This document shows positions 26,410 to 35,287 of a stretch of DNA of 64,000 nt, in pieces. Each line of letters begins with the position of its first letter. Position 1 is the stretch's first letter. Made by a program: the position numbers and the translations under genes. Under the pieces are notes generated by a model, which made no database searches, was not told the origin of the DNA, and worked only from the letters and a program-made list of their open reading frames with translations. Where the stretch lies: assembly GCF_003323745.1 (NCBI RefSeq), contig NZ_QOIL01000010.1:214110-278109 (forward strand), in the 5' to 3' direction. This stretch comes from Sphaerisporangium album. Its GTDB lineage: Bacteria; Actinomycetota; Actinomycetes; Streptosporangiales; Streptosporangiaceae.

Positions 26410-27141
26410 GCGGCCGGTTCACGGCGAGCACGTGGCGGCACGCGGCGAGCGGCCGGCACCGCGCTCGGCGAACCCGCTCCGCCCCGGCCGACGCGCGCCG
26501 GGTCGGCCTACCCGGCCGGCGCGACCCACCAGGGCGGAGCGGCAAATGCTCGTCGCGATCCGCGGCGGGCCCTCTGACGGCATGAGCGGTGAAGCGTGAC
26601 CCACTGAGGCGAGTTTCGACCGAACCGACGACCATGTCCGGCCGGACGCGGGCGGCGTGGAGCACCCGCTCCTCACCACCCCGGAAACCTGGCGGACATG
26701 TCCCCATATACCCCTAAGTACGGGCCGTCCCGACCCCGCCGGCGCCCCGCCCTCAGCACGGGCGGCGCCCCGACCACCCCCCGCGGCCCGCCGAGCCACC
26801 GGCTCACGTCCGGAAGGCCGATCCCGCGGTGGCGCGTGCCCGGCGCGCGGCCGGCCTTCCGGCGACGGATCTTCAGCGGACGTGCACCGGCGCGATCTCG
26901 AACGCGCGCAGCGGCAGACGCCCACGCGGGCGCGCAGACCAGGCGTGGAGGCGTACGTGTTCGTATGTCACGACAACTCGACAATTACACGCCCTGTCTG
27001 CGCCGTAAAGAATATTTTTGTGGAAGATGAGGCTTGATGGGCTAAAGCGGTTCGCGCTGAGCTGATCGTGGGAAGTGCAACCACGACAGCACCACGAGTA
27101 GGGTCGGCGTAGAAGCCTGAAGGTCCTTTGGAGGGAGTCGC
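26410..27141 (+). promoter_or_regulatory. 732-bp gap between pup and prcB; -10 box TAGGGT at 27099-27104
   Basis: No supportable gene: frames on both strands are Arg/Pro/Ala-rich without known motifs. The last 200 bp are clearly AT-richer (AAAGAATATTTTTGTGGAAGATG near 27007). TAGGGT lies 43 nt before the prcB GTG, the same spacing as the TAGGGT before arc. The ribosome site GGAGGGAG is good. Streptomyces often carries an endonuclease VII-like gene in this position; I saw none here. Confidence 0.45.
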
Positions 27142-27993
27142 GTGGCAGCACAGCCGGGCTGGATGAGCAACCTGTTCCTGGACACTGGGTCGACATCGTT
27201 CACCGAGTTCGTCGGGTCGTACGCTCCAGGGCTGCTCCCGGGGCGGCTTGAGATGACCGCGGGCGGTGGCGGCGGTGGCGGCGTGGCCGACCGCATCCCG
27301 CACGCGACCACCATCGTGGCCGCGACGTTCGCGGGCGGCGTGGTGATGGCCGGCGACCGGCGGGCCACCGCGGGGAACTACATCTCCCAGAAGGACATGG
27401 AGAAGGTCTTCCGCACCGACGAGTACTCGTGCATGGGCATCGCCGGCACGGCGAGCACCGGCATCGAGCTGGCCCGGCTCTACTGCGTCGAGCTTGAGCA
27501 CTACGAGAAGCGCGAGAGCCGCACGCTGTCGGTCGAGGGCAAGGCCAACCGGCTGGCCACCATGATCCGCGGCAACCTGCCGATGGCGATGCAGGGCATG
27601 GTGGTCGTGCCGCTGTTCGCCGCCTACGACGAGGACCGCGACTCCGGCCGCATCTTCAGCTACGACGTCGGCGGCGGGCCCTACGAGCAGCAGAGGTACG
27701 CCTCCATCGGCTCGGGCTCGCTGTTCGCGCGCGGCGCGCTGAAGAAGCTGTACCGCGACGGCGCCACGTCCGACGAGACCATCCTCGCGTGCGTCCACGC
27801 CCTGTACGACGCCGCCGACGACGACTCGGCGACCGGCGGCCCCGACGTCACCCGCAAGATCTGGCCGCTGGTGGCCGTGATCGACGCCGACGGCTTCCGG
27901 CGCCTGCCGGACGAGGAGGTCGAGGGGTTCGTCCGCCAGGTCCTCGACGTCCGCATGGCCGACCCCGACGGACCCACCGCCCCGCTGCGCTAG
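27142..27993 (+). CDS. prcB: 20S proteasome beta subunit
   Basis: 283 residues. A 55-residue propeptide includes the Gly-rich run AGGGGGGG. The mature subunit begins at Thr56 in the HATTIVA sequence, the catalytic N-terminal Thr after autocleavage. Asp/Arg and Lys active-site partners are in [24 protein letters not shown], with the SGS-type loop [16 protein letters not shown]. The two beta rings of the core hydrolyse peptides inside the chamber. GTG start; the stop is 33 nt before prcA, which is surely in the same operon. Confidence 0.97.
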   Translation: MAAQPGWMSNLFLDTGSTSFTEFVGSYAPGLLPGRLEMTAGGGGGGGVADRIPHATTIVAATFAGGVVMAGDRRATAGNYISQKDMEKVFRTDEYSCMGIAGTASTGIELARLYCVELEHYEKRESRTLSVEGKANRLATMIRGNLPMAMQGMVVVPLFAAYDEDRDSGRIFSYDVGGGPYEQQRYASIGSGSLFARGALKKLYRDGATSDETILACVHALYDAADDDSATGGPDVTRKIWPLVAVIDADGFRRLPDEEVEGFVRQVLDVRMADPDGPTAPLR

Positions 27994-28026
27994 TCACAAC
28001 CCACGGCCACGAGAGGATCACCACCG

Positions 28027-28818
28027 GTGTCCATGCCCTTTGGATATGTGTCCCCAGAACAGGAGATGCGGGACAAGGCCGATTTCGCGCGGAAGGGCAT
28101 CGCGCGCGGCCGCAGCGTCGTGGTGCTGCAGTACGAGAACGGCATTCTGTTCGTCGCCCCCAACGCGTCCCGGGCTCTGCACAAGATCAGCGAGATCTAC
28201 GACCGCATCGGCTTCGCGGCGGTCGGCAAGTACAACGAGTTCGAGGCGCTGCGCCTCGGCGGCATCCGCTACGCCGACATCAACGGCTACACCTACGACC
28301 GCAGCGACGTCACCGCACGGGGGCTGGCGAACCTGTACGCCCAGTCGCTCGGCATGGTGTTCACCGAGTCTCGCAAGCCGTACGAGGTCGAGCTCGTCGT
28401 CGCGGAGGTCGGCGACACCGCGGAGGGCGACCAGATCTACCGCCTGACGTTCGACGGCTCGGTCACCGACGAGCACGGCTTCGTGGTCATGGGCGGCGTC
28501 GCCGACGCCGTGGCGGCCCGCCTGAAGGACCGCTTCCGCGAGGGCCTGACGCTGACCGAAGCCCTGGACGCCGCCCTGGCGGCGCTGACCGAGCCGGGCG
28601 GCGAGCGTCCGCCGGTCTCCCAGCTGGAGGTCGCCGTGCTGGACAGGTCGCGCGACCACCGCAAGTTCCAGCGGCTGACGGGCCCGCGCCTGGAGCGGCT
28701 GCTCGGCGGCGCGCCCGCCGGGGACGCCGCGACGGCCGAGCCGTCGGAGCAGGAGGAGGGGGCGGGCGGTCCGGCGACCGCTCCGGAGGGCGACATCGAC
28801 ACCGGGTCCGGTGCGTGA
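28027..28818 (+). CDS. prcA: 20S proteasome alpha subunit
   Basis: 263 residues. MPFGYVSPEQEMRDKADFARKGIARGRSVVVLQYENGILFVAPN is the classic alpha N-terminus that forms the substrate gate (start GTG, or the ATG two codons later). RLTFDGSVTDEHGFVVMGG and the beta-hydrolase-like core follow. The acidic, Glu-rich tail (AEPSEQEEGAGGPATAPEGDIDTG) is variable in actinobacteria. Alpha rings cap the beta rings and receive the ARC GQYL tail. A strong terminator follows, ending the proteasome operon before the hydantoin-type cluster. Confidence 0.97.
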   Translation: MSMPFGYVSPEQEMRDKADFARKGIARGRSVVVLQYENGILFVAPNASRALHKISEIYDRIGFAAVGKYNEFEALRLGGIRYADINGYTYDRSDVTARGLANLYAQSLGMVFTESRKPYEVELVVAEVGDTAEGDQIYRLTFDGSVTDEHGFVVMGGVADAVAARLKDRFREGLTLTEALDAALAALTEPGGERPPVSQLEVAVLDRSRDHRKFQRLTGPRLERLLGGAPAGDAATAEPSEQEEGAGGPATAPEGDIDTGSGA

Positions 28819-28876
28819 CGCCGTCCTGACGCCCCCGCCGTCGCGGTCCGGTCCGCGCCGATCCTGACCGATGTTC

Positions 28877-28910
28877 GTCCCGGTCCCCGTCCGCGAGAGG
28901 GGGCCGGGAC
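28877..28910 (+). terminator. Terminator of the prcBA operon
   Basis: A 12-bp stem GTCCCGGTCCCC / GGGGGCCGGGAC (one G-T pair) with a 10-nt loop, 58 nt after the prcA stop. No T-run, but the stem is very stable. Confidence 0.75.
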
Positions 28911-28952
28911 GCGGCGTTTCCGGGGCAACGCTCCGGTAAGGGGGCGCTCTCG

Positions 28953-28990
28953 TTGTCGTCTAGTGACAATATTGGCCGGTGTCATATTAT
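28953..28990 (+). promoter_or_regulatory. Promoter of the hydantoin-type cluster with overlapping dyads
   Basis: GTGACA (28963-28968) and TATTAT (28985-28990) with a 16-nt spacer form a good sigma-70-like promoter. The dyad TGACA-N11-TGTCA (28964-28984) spans the whole spacer, and TTGTC-N7-GACAA (28953-28969) covers the -35. The region is much AT-richer than its surroundings. A dimeric regulator is expected; the PucR protein encoded within the cluster is the obvious candidate. Confidence 0.65.
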
Positions 28991-29035
28991 GCGACGACAT
29001 TGAGAGGAATGTCCTGATTGCACCATGCTCTCGCC

Positions 29036-30136
29036 ATGCAGCCAGCCATAACCCTGGACGACGTCGCCCCGCTCGCGCGCGGGTGCGCCGTGCTGGGCAC
29101 GGGGGGCGGCGGAGACGTCCGGTCGGGGGCGCTGGCCGCCGCGCGGGCGATCCGCGAGCACGGTGAGGTGCCCCTGGTCACCCTGGCCGACCTCGACGCC
29201 GACGCCCTCGTCGTCCCCCTGTCCGGCATCGGGGCCCCCACGGTCAGCCACGAGATGATCCACGCCGAGGCCGAGCCCGACCGCATCCGCGACGAGATCG
29301 AGCGCCTCTTCGGACGCCCGCCCGCCGCCGTCATGTCGTCCGAGATCGGCGGGTCCAACGGCGTCGCACCCGTGGCCTGGGCCGCGCGCCTCGGCGTCCC
29401 CCTGCTGGACGCCGACGGCATGGGCCGCGCGTTCCCCGAGGTGCAGATGGTCTCGATGTACGTCGCCGGGCTGCCCGCCAACCTGGTGATCATGTCGGAC
29501 GTCGTCGGCAACGTGGTCACCATCCGGCCCGTGGACGGGCTGTGGGCCGAGCGGATCGCCCGCGCCGTCTGCGTCGCGGCCGGCTCCAGCGCGCTGATGG
29601 CCGACTACGTCCTCACCGCCCGCGAGGCCCGCGGCGCGGTCATCGAGGGCACGGTGACCCGGGCCATCGCGGTCGGCAGGTCCACCGACGGCGCCGCCGA
29701 CCCGCTCGCGGCCCTGCGCGAGACGCTCGGCGCCGAGCTGCTGATCGGCGGCAAGGTCACCGACGTCGCCCGGCGCACCGCCGGAGGCTTCGTGCGCGGC
29801 ACCGTCACCGTCGAGGGCGTGGCCGGGGACCGCGGCCGCACGCTCACCCTGGAGATCCAGAACGAGAACCTCGTCGCCCTGGAGGACGGCCGGGTGCTCG
29901 CCATGGTCCCCGACCTGATCACGGTCGTGGACACCCAGGCCGCCACGGCCGTGCAGACCGAGGCCCTGCGCTACGGCCAGCGCGTCAGCGTCCTGGCCTG
30001 GCCCTGCGACCCGCTGTGGCGCACGCCGAAGGGGCTGGCCACCGCGGGCCCCCGGGCGTTCGGCTACGACCTCGACTACGTCCCCGTGGAGCGGAGCGCG
30101 CGCGTGAACGGCGGCACCCGGGAGGCGGCCCGATGA
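29036..30136 (+). CDS. DUF917 family protein (S-methyl thiohydantoin desulfurase-like)
   Basis: 366 residues. ITLDDVAPLARGCAVLGTGGGGDVRSG is the family N-terminus, and SEIGGSNGVAPVAWAARLGVPLLDADGMGRAFPEVQM is its most conserved block. GTVTRAIAVG and EIQNENLVALEDGRVLAMVPDLI follow. DUF917 proteins accompany hydantoinase/oxoprolinase subunits and are annotated as thiohydantoin desulfurase-like; direct function is mostly untested. I chose the ATG at 29036 by homologous starts; a TTG at 29018 has the better ribosome-site spacing. Its stop overlaps the next ATG (ATGA), so it is coupled to the HyuA gene. Confidence 0.85.
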   Translation: MQPAITLDDVAPLARGCAVLGTGGGGDVRSGALAAARAIREHGEVPLVTLADLDADALVVPLSGIGAPTVSHEMIHAEAEPDRIRDEIERLFGRPPAAVMSSEIGGSNGVAPVAWAARLGVPLLDADGMGRAFPEVQMVSMYVAGLPANLVIMSDVVGNVVTIRPVDGLWAERIARAVCVAAGSSALMADYVLTAREARGAVIEGTVTRAIAVGRSTDGAADPLAALRETLGAELLIGGKVTDVARRTAGGFVRGTVTVEGVAGDRGRTLTLEIQNENLVALEDGRVLAMVPDLITVVDTQAATAVQTEALRYGQRVSVLAWPCDPLWRTPKGLATAGPRAFGYDLDYVPVERSARVNGGTREAAR

Positions 30137-31689
30137 CGCTCCGTATCGGCATCGACGTCGGCGGCACCAACACCGACGCCGCCGTCCTGGACCGCTCCGA
30201 CCGCATCGTCGCCCGAGCCAAGCGGCCCACCACCCCCGACGTCACCGGCGGCCTGCGCGCCGCCCTGGCCGCCGTGCTGGACGAGCTCGGCGACCGCGCC
30301 GGCGCCGTCACCCGCGTGATGCTCGGCACCACCCACGCCACCAACGCCATCCTCGAACGTCGCGCCCTCGGCCGGGTCGCCGTCCTGCGGCTCGGCGCCC
30401 CGGCCACCACCTCGATCCCCCCGCTGGAGGACTGGCCGGACGACCTGCGCCGCGCCGTCGCCGCCGGGGCCGCCATCCTGCCCGGCGGGTACTTCGTGGA
30501 CGGCCGCCCGATCGCGCCCCTGGACGCCGGCGCGGTCAGGCGCTTCCTCGCCGGGACCGCCGCCGCGGGCCCGGTCGAGGCCGTCGCCGTCACCGGCGTC
30601 TTCAGCCCCGCGAGCGCCGACCAGGAGCAGCGGGTCGCCGAGATCGTCCGCGCCGAGCTGGGCGAGTCCGTCGCGATCAGCCTCAGCCACGAGATCGGCT
30701 CCCTCGGCCTGCTCGAACGCGAGAACGCCACCGTGCTCAACGCGGCCCTGTACGGCGTCGCCCGCGACGTCACCGCCGCCCTGCGCGTGGCGCTGGAGGA
30801 GCGCGGCCTGGCCGTCGAGACCTTCTTCGCCCAGAACGACGGCACGCTCATGGCCGTCGACTACGCCGCCCGCTACCCCGTGCTCACCATCGGCTCCGGG
30901 CCCGCGAACTCGCTGCGCGGCGCCGCGTTCCTGTCGGGCGTGGGCGACGCCATCGTGGCCGACGTCGGCGGCACCTCGACCGACCTCGGCGTGCTCACCG
31001 GCGGCTTCCCCCGTGAGTCGGCGGCGGCCGTCGAGATCGGCGGGGTCAGCACGAACTTCCGCATGCCCGACATCCTGTCGGTCGCCCTCGGCGGCGGCAC
31101 CGTGGTCGGCGGCGGCCCACAGAGCGGCGGGGACGGCGCCGCGCTCGGCCCGCGCTCGGTCGGCTACCGCATCACCGAGGAGGCGCTCGTCTTCGGCGGC
31201 GCCACCCCGACCATGACCGACGCCGCCGTGGCCGCCGGGCGCGGCCGGGTCGGCACCCACCCCGTGACGGCGGCCGAGCGGCTGGCCCGCGCCGTGCGGC
31301 TCGCGGACGAGATGGTGGTCGACGCCGTGGACAGGATCGCCCTGGGCAAGGCGGACCGGCCGCTCATCGCCGTGGGCGGCGGCGCGTTCATCCTGCCCGA
31401 CGCGCTGCCGGGCGTCGGCGAGGTCGTCCGCCCGAAGGACGCCGAGGTCGCCAACGCCGTCGGCGCGGCCATCGCCCTGGCCAGCGGCCGGTTCGAGACG
31501 ATCGCCCCGGCCGGCGCCGGCCGGGCCGCGGCCGTCGAGCGCGCCAAGGAGGAGGCCGCCGCGCGCGCCGCCGCCGCCGGCGCCGACCCGGCCCGCGTCC
31601 GGATCGTCGAGCTCACCGAGATCCCGCTCAGCTACCTGCCCGAGTCGGCCGTGCGCGTCCACGTCAAGGCCGCGGGCCCCCTGACCTGA
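30133..31689 (+). CDS. Hydantoinase/oxoprolinase family protein, short HyuA-type subunit
   Basis: 518 residues. GIDVGGTNTDAAVLD is the ASKHA phosphate-1 motif. LGTTHATNAILERRALGRVAVLRLG, ENATVLNAALYGVARDV, GSGPANSLRGAAFLSG and VADVGGTSTDLGVL (phosphate-2) are conserved, and VAVGGGAFILPD lies near the C-terminus. It is the shorter HyuA type usually found next to DUF917, distinct from the 756-residue type at 38618. Expected role: ATP-dependent opening of a hydantoin- or oxoproline-like ring together with DUF917. ATG overlaps the DUF917 stop by ATGA. Confidence 0.88.
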   Translation: MTLRIGIDVGGTNTDAAVLDRSDRIVARAKRPTTPDVTGGLRAALAAVLDELGDRAGAVTRVMLGTTHATNAILERRALGRVAVLRLGAPATTSIPPLEDWPDDLRRAVAAGAAILPGGYFVDGRPIAPLDAGAVRRFLAGTAAAGPVEAVAVTGVFSPASADQEQRVAEIVRAELGESVAISLSHEIGSLGLLERENATVLNAALYGVARDVTAALRVALEERGLAVETFFAQNDGTLMAVDYAARYPVLTIGSGPANSLRGAAFLSGVGDAIVADVGGTSTDLGVLTGGFPRESAAAVEIGGVSTNFRMPDILSVALGGGTVVGGGPQSGGDGAALGPRSVGYRITEEALVFGGATPTMTDAAVAAGRGRVGTHPVTAAERLARAVRLADEMVVDAVDRIALGKADRPLIAVGGGAFILPDALPGVGEVVRPKDAEVANAVGAAIALASGRFETIAPAGAGRAAAVERAKEEAAARAAAAGADPARVRIVELTEIPLSYLPESAVRVHVKAAGPLT

Positions 31690-31702
31690 AAGAGAGGACC
31701 CC

Positions 31703-33322
31703 ATGATGCGCTGGCACAAGGGCCTGGCCGCCGTCGTGGCCGCCGGCTCGCTCGCCCTCACCGCCGCCTGCGGAGGCGGCCAGGTACGCGGGGCGCAGGG
31801 CGGCGGCACCCCGCAGGCCGGCTCCGCGTCCGGTGCCGCCGACGCGACGTTCGTCTACGTCCCCAACCTCGACGTCGTCACCGACTGGGACCCCGCGACC
31901 TCCTACTCCAACGAGATCATCGCGATGGAGAACATCTACGAGTCGCTGACCCGCTACGACCCCCAGGCCAAGAAGGCCACACCCCGCCTGGCCACCTCCT
32001 GGAAGTCCTCCTCCGACGGCAAGACCTGGACGTTCACCCTGCGGCCCGGCGCGAGATTCCACACCGGCAAGCCGGTGGACGCCGCCGCCGTCAAGGCCTC
32101 GATCGAGCGCACCAAGAAGGAGGCCGGCGGCCCCGCCTACATCTGGGACTCCGTCGAGTCGATCAAGGCCGGCGACCCCGCCACCGTCGAGTTCACGCTC
32201 AAGTACCCGGCGCCGCTCGACCTGATCGCCTCCTCCGACTATGGCGCCTACGTCTACGACACCACCGCCGCGGGCGACCTCAAGGCATGGTTCGGCGAGG
32301 GGCGCGACGCCGGGTCCGGCCCGTACACGATCGACGGCTGGCAGAAGGGCAAGGAGACCGAGCTCACGCTCAAGGCGTTCGACGGCTACTGGGGCGGCTG
32401 GTCCGGCCCCCACTACAAGCGGGTCGAGTTCCGCGTCACCCCCGAGATCACCACCGCCTGGCAGCTCCTCCAGCGCGGCGAGGCCGGGTTCGTCCAGCGG
32501 CTGAACCCCCAGCTGTTCGCCCAGGCGTCCTCGCAGGGCGCGCAGACCTCGCAGACCGCCTCCTTCCAGAACCTGCTCGCCCTGTTCAACACCGAGAGCG
32601 GCCCGCTGAAGGACGTCCGGCTGCGCAGGGCCGTCCAGAAGGCCATCGACTACGACGGCCTGGTCGCGGCGCTCAAGGGATCGGGCGTCAAGGCCAGCGG
32701 CCTGGTGCCCGAGGGTCTGCTCGGCCACGTGCCCGGCCGCGAGCCCGTCCAGGACCTCGCCGGCGCCGAGAGCCTGCTCAAGGAGGCCGGGTACGGCCCC
32801 GGCGGCAAGAGCCTCACGCTGACCATGACCTACGCCCAGGGCGACGGCGACCAGCAGCTGCTCGCCACCCTGCTCGGCTCGGCCCTCGACAAGCTGAACG
32901 TCAGGCTGGAGGCCAAGCCGCTGCAGTGGAACACCCAGTGGGACCAGGGCAAGTCGGCCGACCCGTCCAGGCGCCAGGACATCTTCGTCATGTACTGGTA
33001 CCCGGACTACGCCGACGCCTACTCCTGGTTCTTCAACGTGTTCCGCAGCTCCGAGCAGCCCGCCTTCAACCTGTCCTACCTCAAGGACGACCAGGTCGAC
33101 CGCGAGATCGACGCCCTGCCCGCGCTGACCGCCACCGACAGGGCCGCCGCCGAGAAGGCCTACGCCGGCCTCCAGGCCCGCATCATCGACGAGCATGCCG
33201 CCGTCGCGGTCCTGTTCACCCAGAACTACCAGCGCGCCTACGCCAAGAGCGTCCAGGGCTATGCCGACAACCCGGCCTACCCGAACGTCGTGTTCGTGTA
33301 CGACCTGAAGCCCGGCGCGTGA
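31703..33322 (+). CDS. ABC transporter substrate-binding lipoprotein (SBP family 5)
   Basis: 539 residues. Signal peptide MMRWHKGLAAVVAAGSLALTAACGGG with lipobox T-A-A-C (Cys23). Family 5 features include SYSNEIIAMENIYESLTRYDPQ, PRLATSWKSSSDGKTWTFTLRPGARFHTG and a C-terminal lobe with MYWYPDYADAYSWFFNVFRSSEQPAFNLSYL. It starts 13 nt after the HyuA stop with GAGAGGA upstream. Position inside a hydantoin/oxoproline-type cluster suggests its ligand is the cluster's substrate, perhaps a cyclic or modified dipeptide-like compound (inference). Confidence 0.93.
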   Translation: MMRWHKGLAAVVAAGSLALTAACGGGQVRGAQGGGTPQAGSASGAADATFVYVPNLDVVTDWDPATSYSNEIIAMENIYESLTRYDPQAKKATPRLATSWKSSSDGKTWTFTLRPGARFHTGKPVDAAAVKASIERTKKEAGGPAYIWDSVESIKAGDPATVEFTLKYPAPLDLIASSDYGAYVYDTTAAGDLKAWFGEGRDAGSGPYTIDGWQKGKETELTLKAFDGYWGGWSGPHYKRVEFRVTPEITTAWQLLQRGEAGFVQRLNPQLFAQASSQGAQTSQTASFQNLLALFNTESGPLKDVRLRRAVQKAIDYDGLVAALKGSGVKASGLVPEGLLGHVPGREPVQDLAGAESLLKEAGYGPGGKSLTLTMTYAQGDGDQQLLATLLGSALDKLNVRLEAKPLQWNTQWDQGKSADPSRRQDIFVMYWYPDYADAYSWFFNVFRSSEQPAFNLSYLKDDQVDREIDALPALTATDRAAAEKAYAGLQARIIDEHAAVAVLFTQNYQRAYAKSVQGYADNPAYPNVVFVYDLKPGA

Positions 33323-33325
33323 GGG

Positions 33326-34342
33326 GTGGCCCGGTACCTCGCCCGTCGCCTCGGCCAGGCCGCGCTGGTCGTGGCCGGGGTGATCGCCCTCACCTTCGTG
33401 GTCACGCGGCTGGTCCCCGGTGACCCGGCCGTCGCCTACGCGGGCCCGAAGGCGAGCCCGGCCGAGCTGGCCGCCGCCCGCGCGCGGTTCGGCCTGGACG
33501 ACTCGGTCCCGGCGCAACTGCTCGCCTACGTCCGTGACCTGCTGTCCGGGGACTGGGGTACCAGCCTGCACACCCGCAGGCCGGTGGCCCTGGACCTGGC
33601 CACTGCCTTCCCCGCCTCGCTGGAGCTGGTCGGCGCCGCGCTGCTCGCGGCCGTCGTGATCGGCGTCCCCGTCGGCGGGCTGGCCGCGCGCCACCGGGGG
33701 AGGGGGCCGGACCTCGGCGTGCGCGTGTGCTCGGTGCTCGCGGTCTCGGTGCCCGTCTTCTGGCTGGCCCTGGCCGTGCAGACCGTCTTCGCCAGCAACC
33801 TCGGCTGGTTCCCCGTCGCCGGCGAGTACGACAACGCGCTCGACGCGACCAGCCCCCTGCACGTCTACACCAACATCACGGTGGTGGACGCCGCGATCAC
33901 CGGCAACTGGCCCATGCTGACCAGCACCCTGTCCCATCTGGTGCTGCCCGCGCTGGTCGTCGCCGCCTACCCGGCCGGGCTCATCGCCCAGATGACCCGC
34001 GCCGCGCTCATCGAGGAGGCCGGGCACGACCACGCCCGCATGGCCCGCGCCCTCGGGTTCGGCGAGACCGCGGTGCTGACCCGGTTCGCGCTGCGGCCCG
34101 CGCTCAACCCCGTGCTGTCGCTGATCGCCCTGGTGTTCGCCTACTCGGTGGTCAACGGCTTCCTCGTCGAGGCGGTCTTCAACTGGCCGGGCCTCGGACG
34201 CTACGCCGCCGACTCCATCAGATCCCTGGACACCCCGGCCATCGCGGGGGTCACCCTGCTCGTGGCCCTGCTGTACGTTCTGGCCAACCTCGTCGTGGAC
34301 CTGTTCCAGGGCGTGATCGACCCGAGGGCGAGGGCCCGGTGA
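33326..34342 (+). CDS. ABC transporter permease, DppB type (hydantoin-type cluster)
   Basis: 338 residues. VARYLARRLGQAALVVAGVIALTFVVTRLVPGDPAVAYAGPKAS is the DppB start including the GDPA motif. LLSGDWGTSLHTRRPVALDLATAFPASLELV is a family hallmark. The EAA loop is MTRAALIEEAGHDHARMARALGFGETAVLTRFALRPALNPV. Ends LYVLANLVVDLFQGVIDPRARAR. GTG start 3 nt after the lipoprotein stop, so it is tightly coupled. Confidence 0.93.
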   Translation: MARYLARRLGQAALVVAGVIALTFVVTRLVPGDPAVAYAGPKASPAELAAARARFGLDDSVPAQLLAYVRDLLSGDWGTSLHTRRPVALDLATAFPASLELVGAALLAAVVIGVPVGGLAARHRGRGPDLGVRVCSVLAVSVPVFWLALAVQTVFASNLGWFPVAGEYDNALDATSPLHVYTNITVVDAAITGNWPMLTSTLSHLVLPALVVAAYPAGLIAQMTRAALIEEAGHDHARMARALGFGETAVLTRFALRPALNPVLSLIALVFAYSVVNGFLVEAVFNWPGLGRYAADSIRSLDTPAIAGVTLLVALLYVLANLVVDLFQGVIDPRARAR

Positions 34343-34349
34343 CCACGCC

Positions 34350-35222
34350 ATGACCACGCTCGCGCTCCGCCGCACCCCGCTGCGCAGGCTCGGCGACCTC
34401 GCGCGCGCCGACGTCCTGGCGGCGGTCGGGCTGGTCGTCCTGGTGCTCATCGTGCTGGCCGCGCTGCTGGCGCCGTGGATCGCCCCCTACCCCGACGACG
34501 GCGGGGCGGCCACCCACCCCGCCGAGGCGCTGCTGCCGCCCGGCGGCGACCACTGGTTCGGCACCGACCAGGTCGGCCGGGACGTGCTCAGCCGGGTGCT
34601 GTTCGGCGCGCGCACCTCCCTGTTCATCGCGGCGGCCGTGCTCGTCGTCGCGGCCGTGGCCGGGGTGGCGCTCGGCGTGGTGGCCGGGTACGCGGGCGGC
34701 TGGGCCCGGGACGTGATCATGCGGATCACGGACGTGTTCCTGGCCTTCCCCGCGCTGCTGCTGTCGCTCGCGCTGGCCGTCGTCCTGCAACCCTCGGTGA
34801 CGACGGTGGTCGTCGCCATCGCCGTCACCTGGTGGCCCTGGTACGCGCGGCTGACCGCGTCCGTCGCCGCCTCCGTGGGCCGGCGCGGCTACATCGACGC
34901 CGCCCGGTGCCTCGGCGTGCCGGCCCCGTTGATCATCGTGCGGCACGTGCTGCCGAACTCGCTCACGCCCGTGCTGGTGCAGCTCTCGCTGGACGGCGGG
35001 GGAGTGATCCTCACCGCCGCCGCCCTGTCCTACCTGGGGCTCGGCGCCCACGAGCCCACCGCCGAGTGGGGGCTGATGGTCGAGCAGGGCCAGACCCTGT
35101 TCACCACCGACTGGTGGGTGGTCACCTTCCCGGGCCTGGCGATCCTCGTGACCGCGTTCGCCTTCAACGTGCTCGGCGAGGGGCTGCGCGCCTCGCTCGA
35201 CCCCCACAGGAGGCCGCGATGA
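34350..35222 (+). CDS. ABC transporter permease, DppC type (hydantoin-type cluster)
   Basis: 290 residues, short N-terminus then GLVVLVLIVLAALLAPWIAPYPDDGG (first span). HWFGTDQVGRDVLSRVLFGARTSLFIAAAV leads into the BPD_transp_1 core, and the EAA loop GRRGYIDAARCLGVPAPLIIVRHVLPNSLTPV is clear. Ends AFNVLGEGLRASLDPHRRPR. ATG 7 nt after the DppB stop. Its stop overlaps a tiny coupled reading frame (ATGA at 35219). Confidence 0.93.
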   Translation: MTTLALRRTPLRRLGDLARADVLAAVGLVVLVLIVLAALLAPWIAPYPDDGGAATHPAEALLPPGGDHWFGTDQVGRDVLSRVLFGARTSLFIAAAVLVVAAVAGVALGVVAGYAGGWARDVIMRITDVFLAFPALLLSLALAVVLQPSVTTVVVAIAVTWWPWYARLTASVAASVGRRGYIDAARCLGVPAPLIIVRHVLPNSLTPVLVQLSLDGGGVILTAAALSYLGLGAHEPTAEWGLMVEQGQTLFTTDWWVVTFPGLAILVTAFAFNVLGEGLRASLDPHRRPR

Positions 35223-35287
35223 CGTCGTACGAGCCGCGCCCGCCGGAAGCACCGGAGGTCGTGCCGGGCGGAGGGGGGCGGCGATGA
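35219..35287 (+). CDS. Possible 22-residue coupling peptide between permease and ATPase genes
   Basis: ATG overlaps the permease stop (ATGA), and its own TGA overlaps the ATG of the ATPase gene (ATGA again). The reading frame therefore bridges the two genes without a gap. It encodes MTSYEPRPPEAPEVVPGGGG plus two Arg, Pro-rich and without known motif. It may exist only to carry ribosomes across by termination-reinitiation, or be a chance frame. Presence is plain in the sequence; function is a guess. Confidence 0.4.
   Translation: MTSYEPRPPEAPEVVPGGGGRR

Noticed and set aside
26419..27196. Several minus-strand frames in the pup-prcB gap
   Set aside because: No ribosome site or domain; composition typical of non-coding high-GC sequence. 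An endonuclease VII gene was looked for and not seen.
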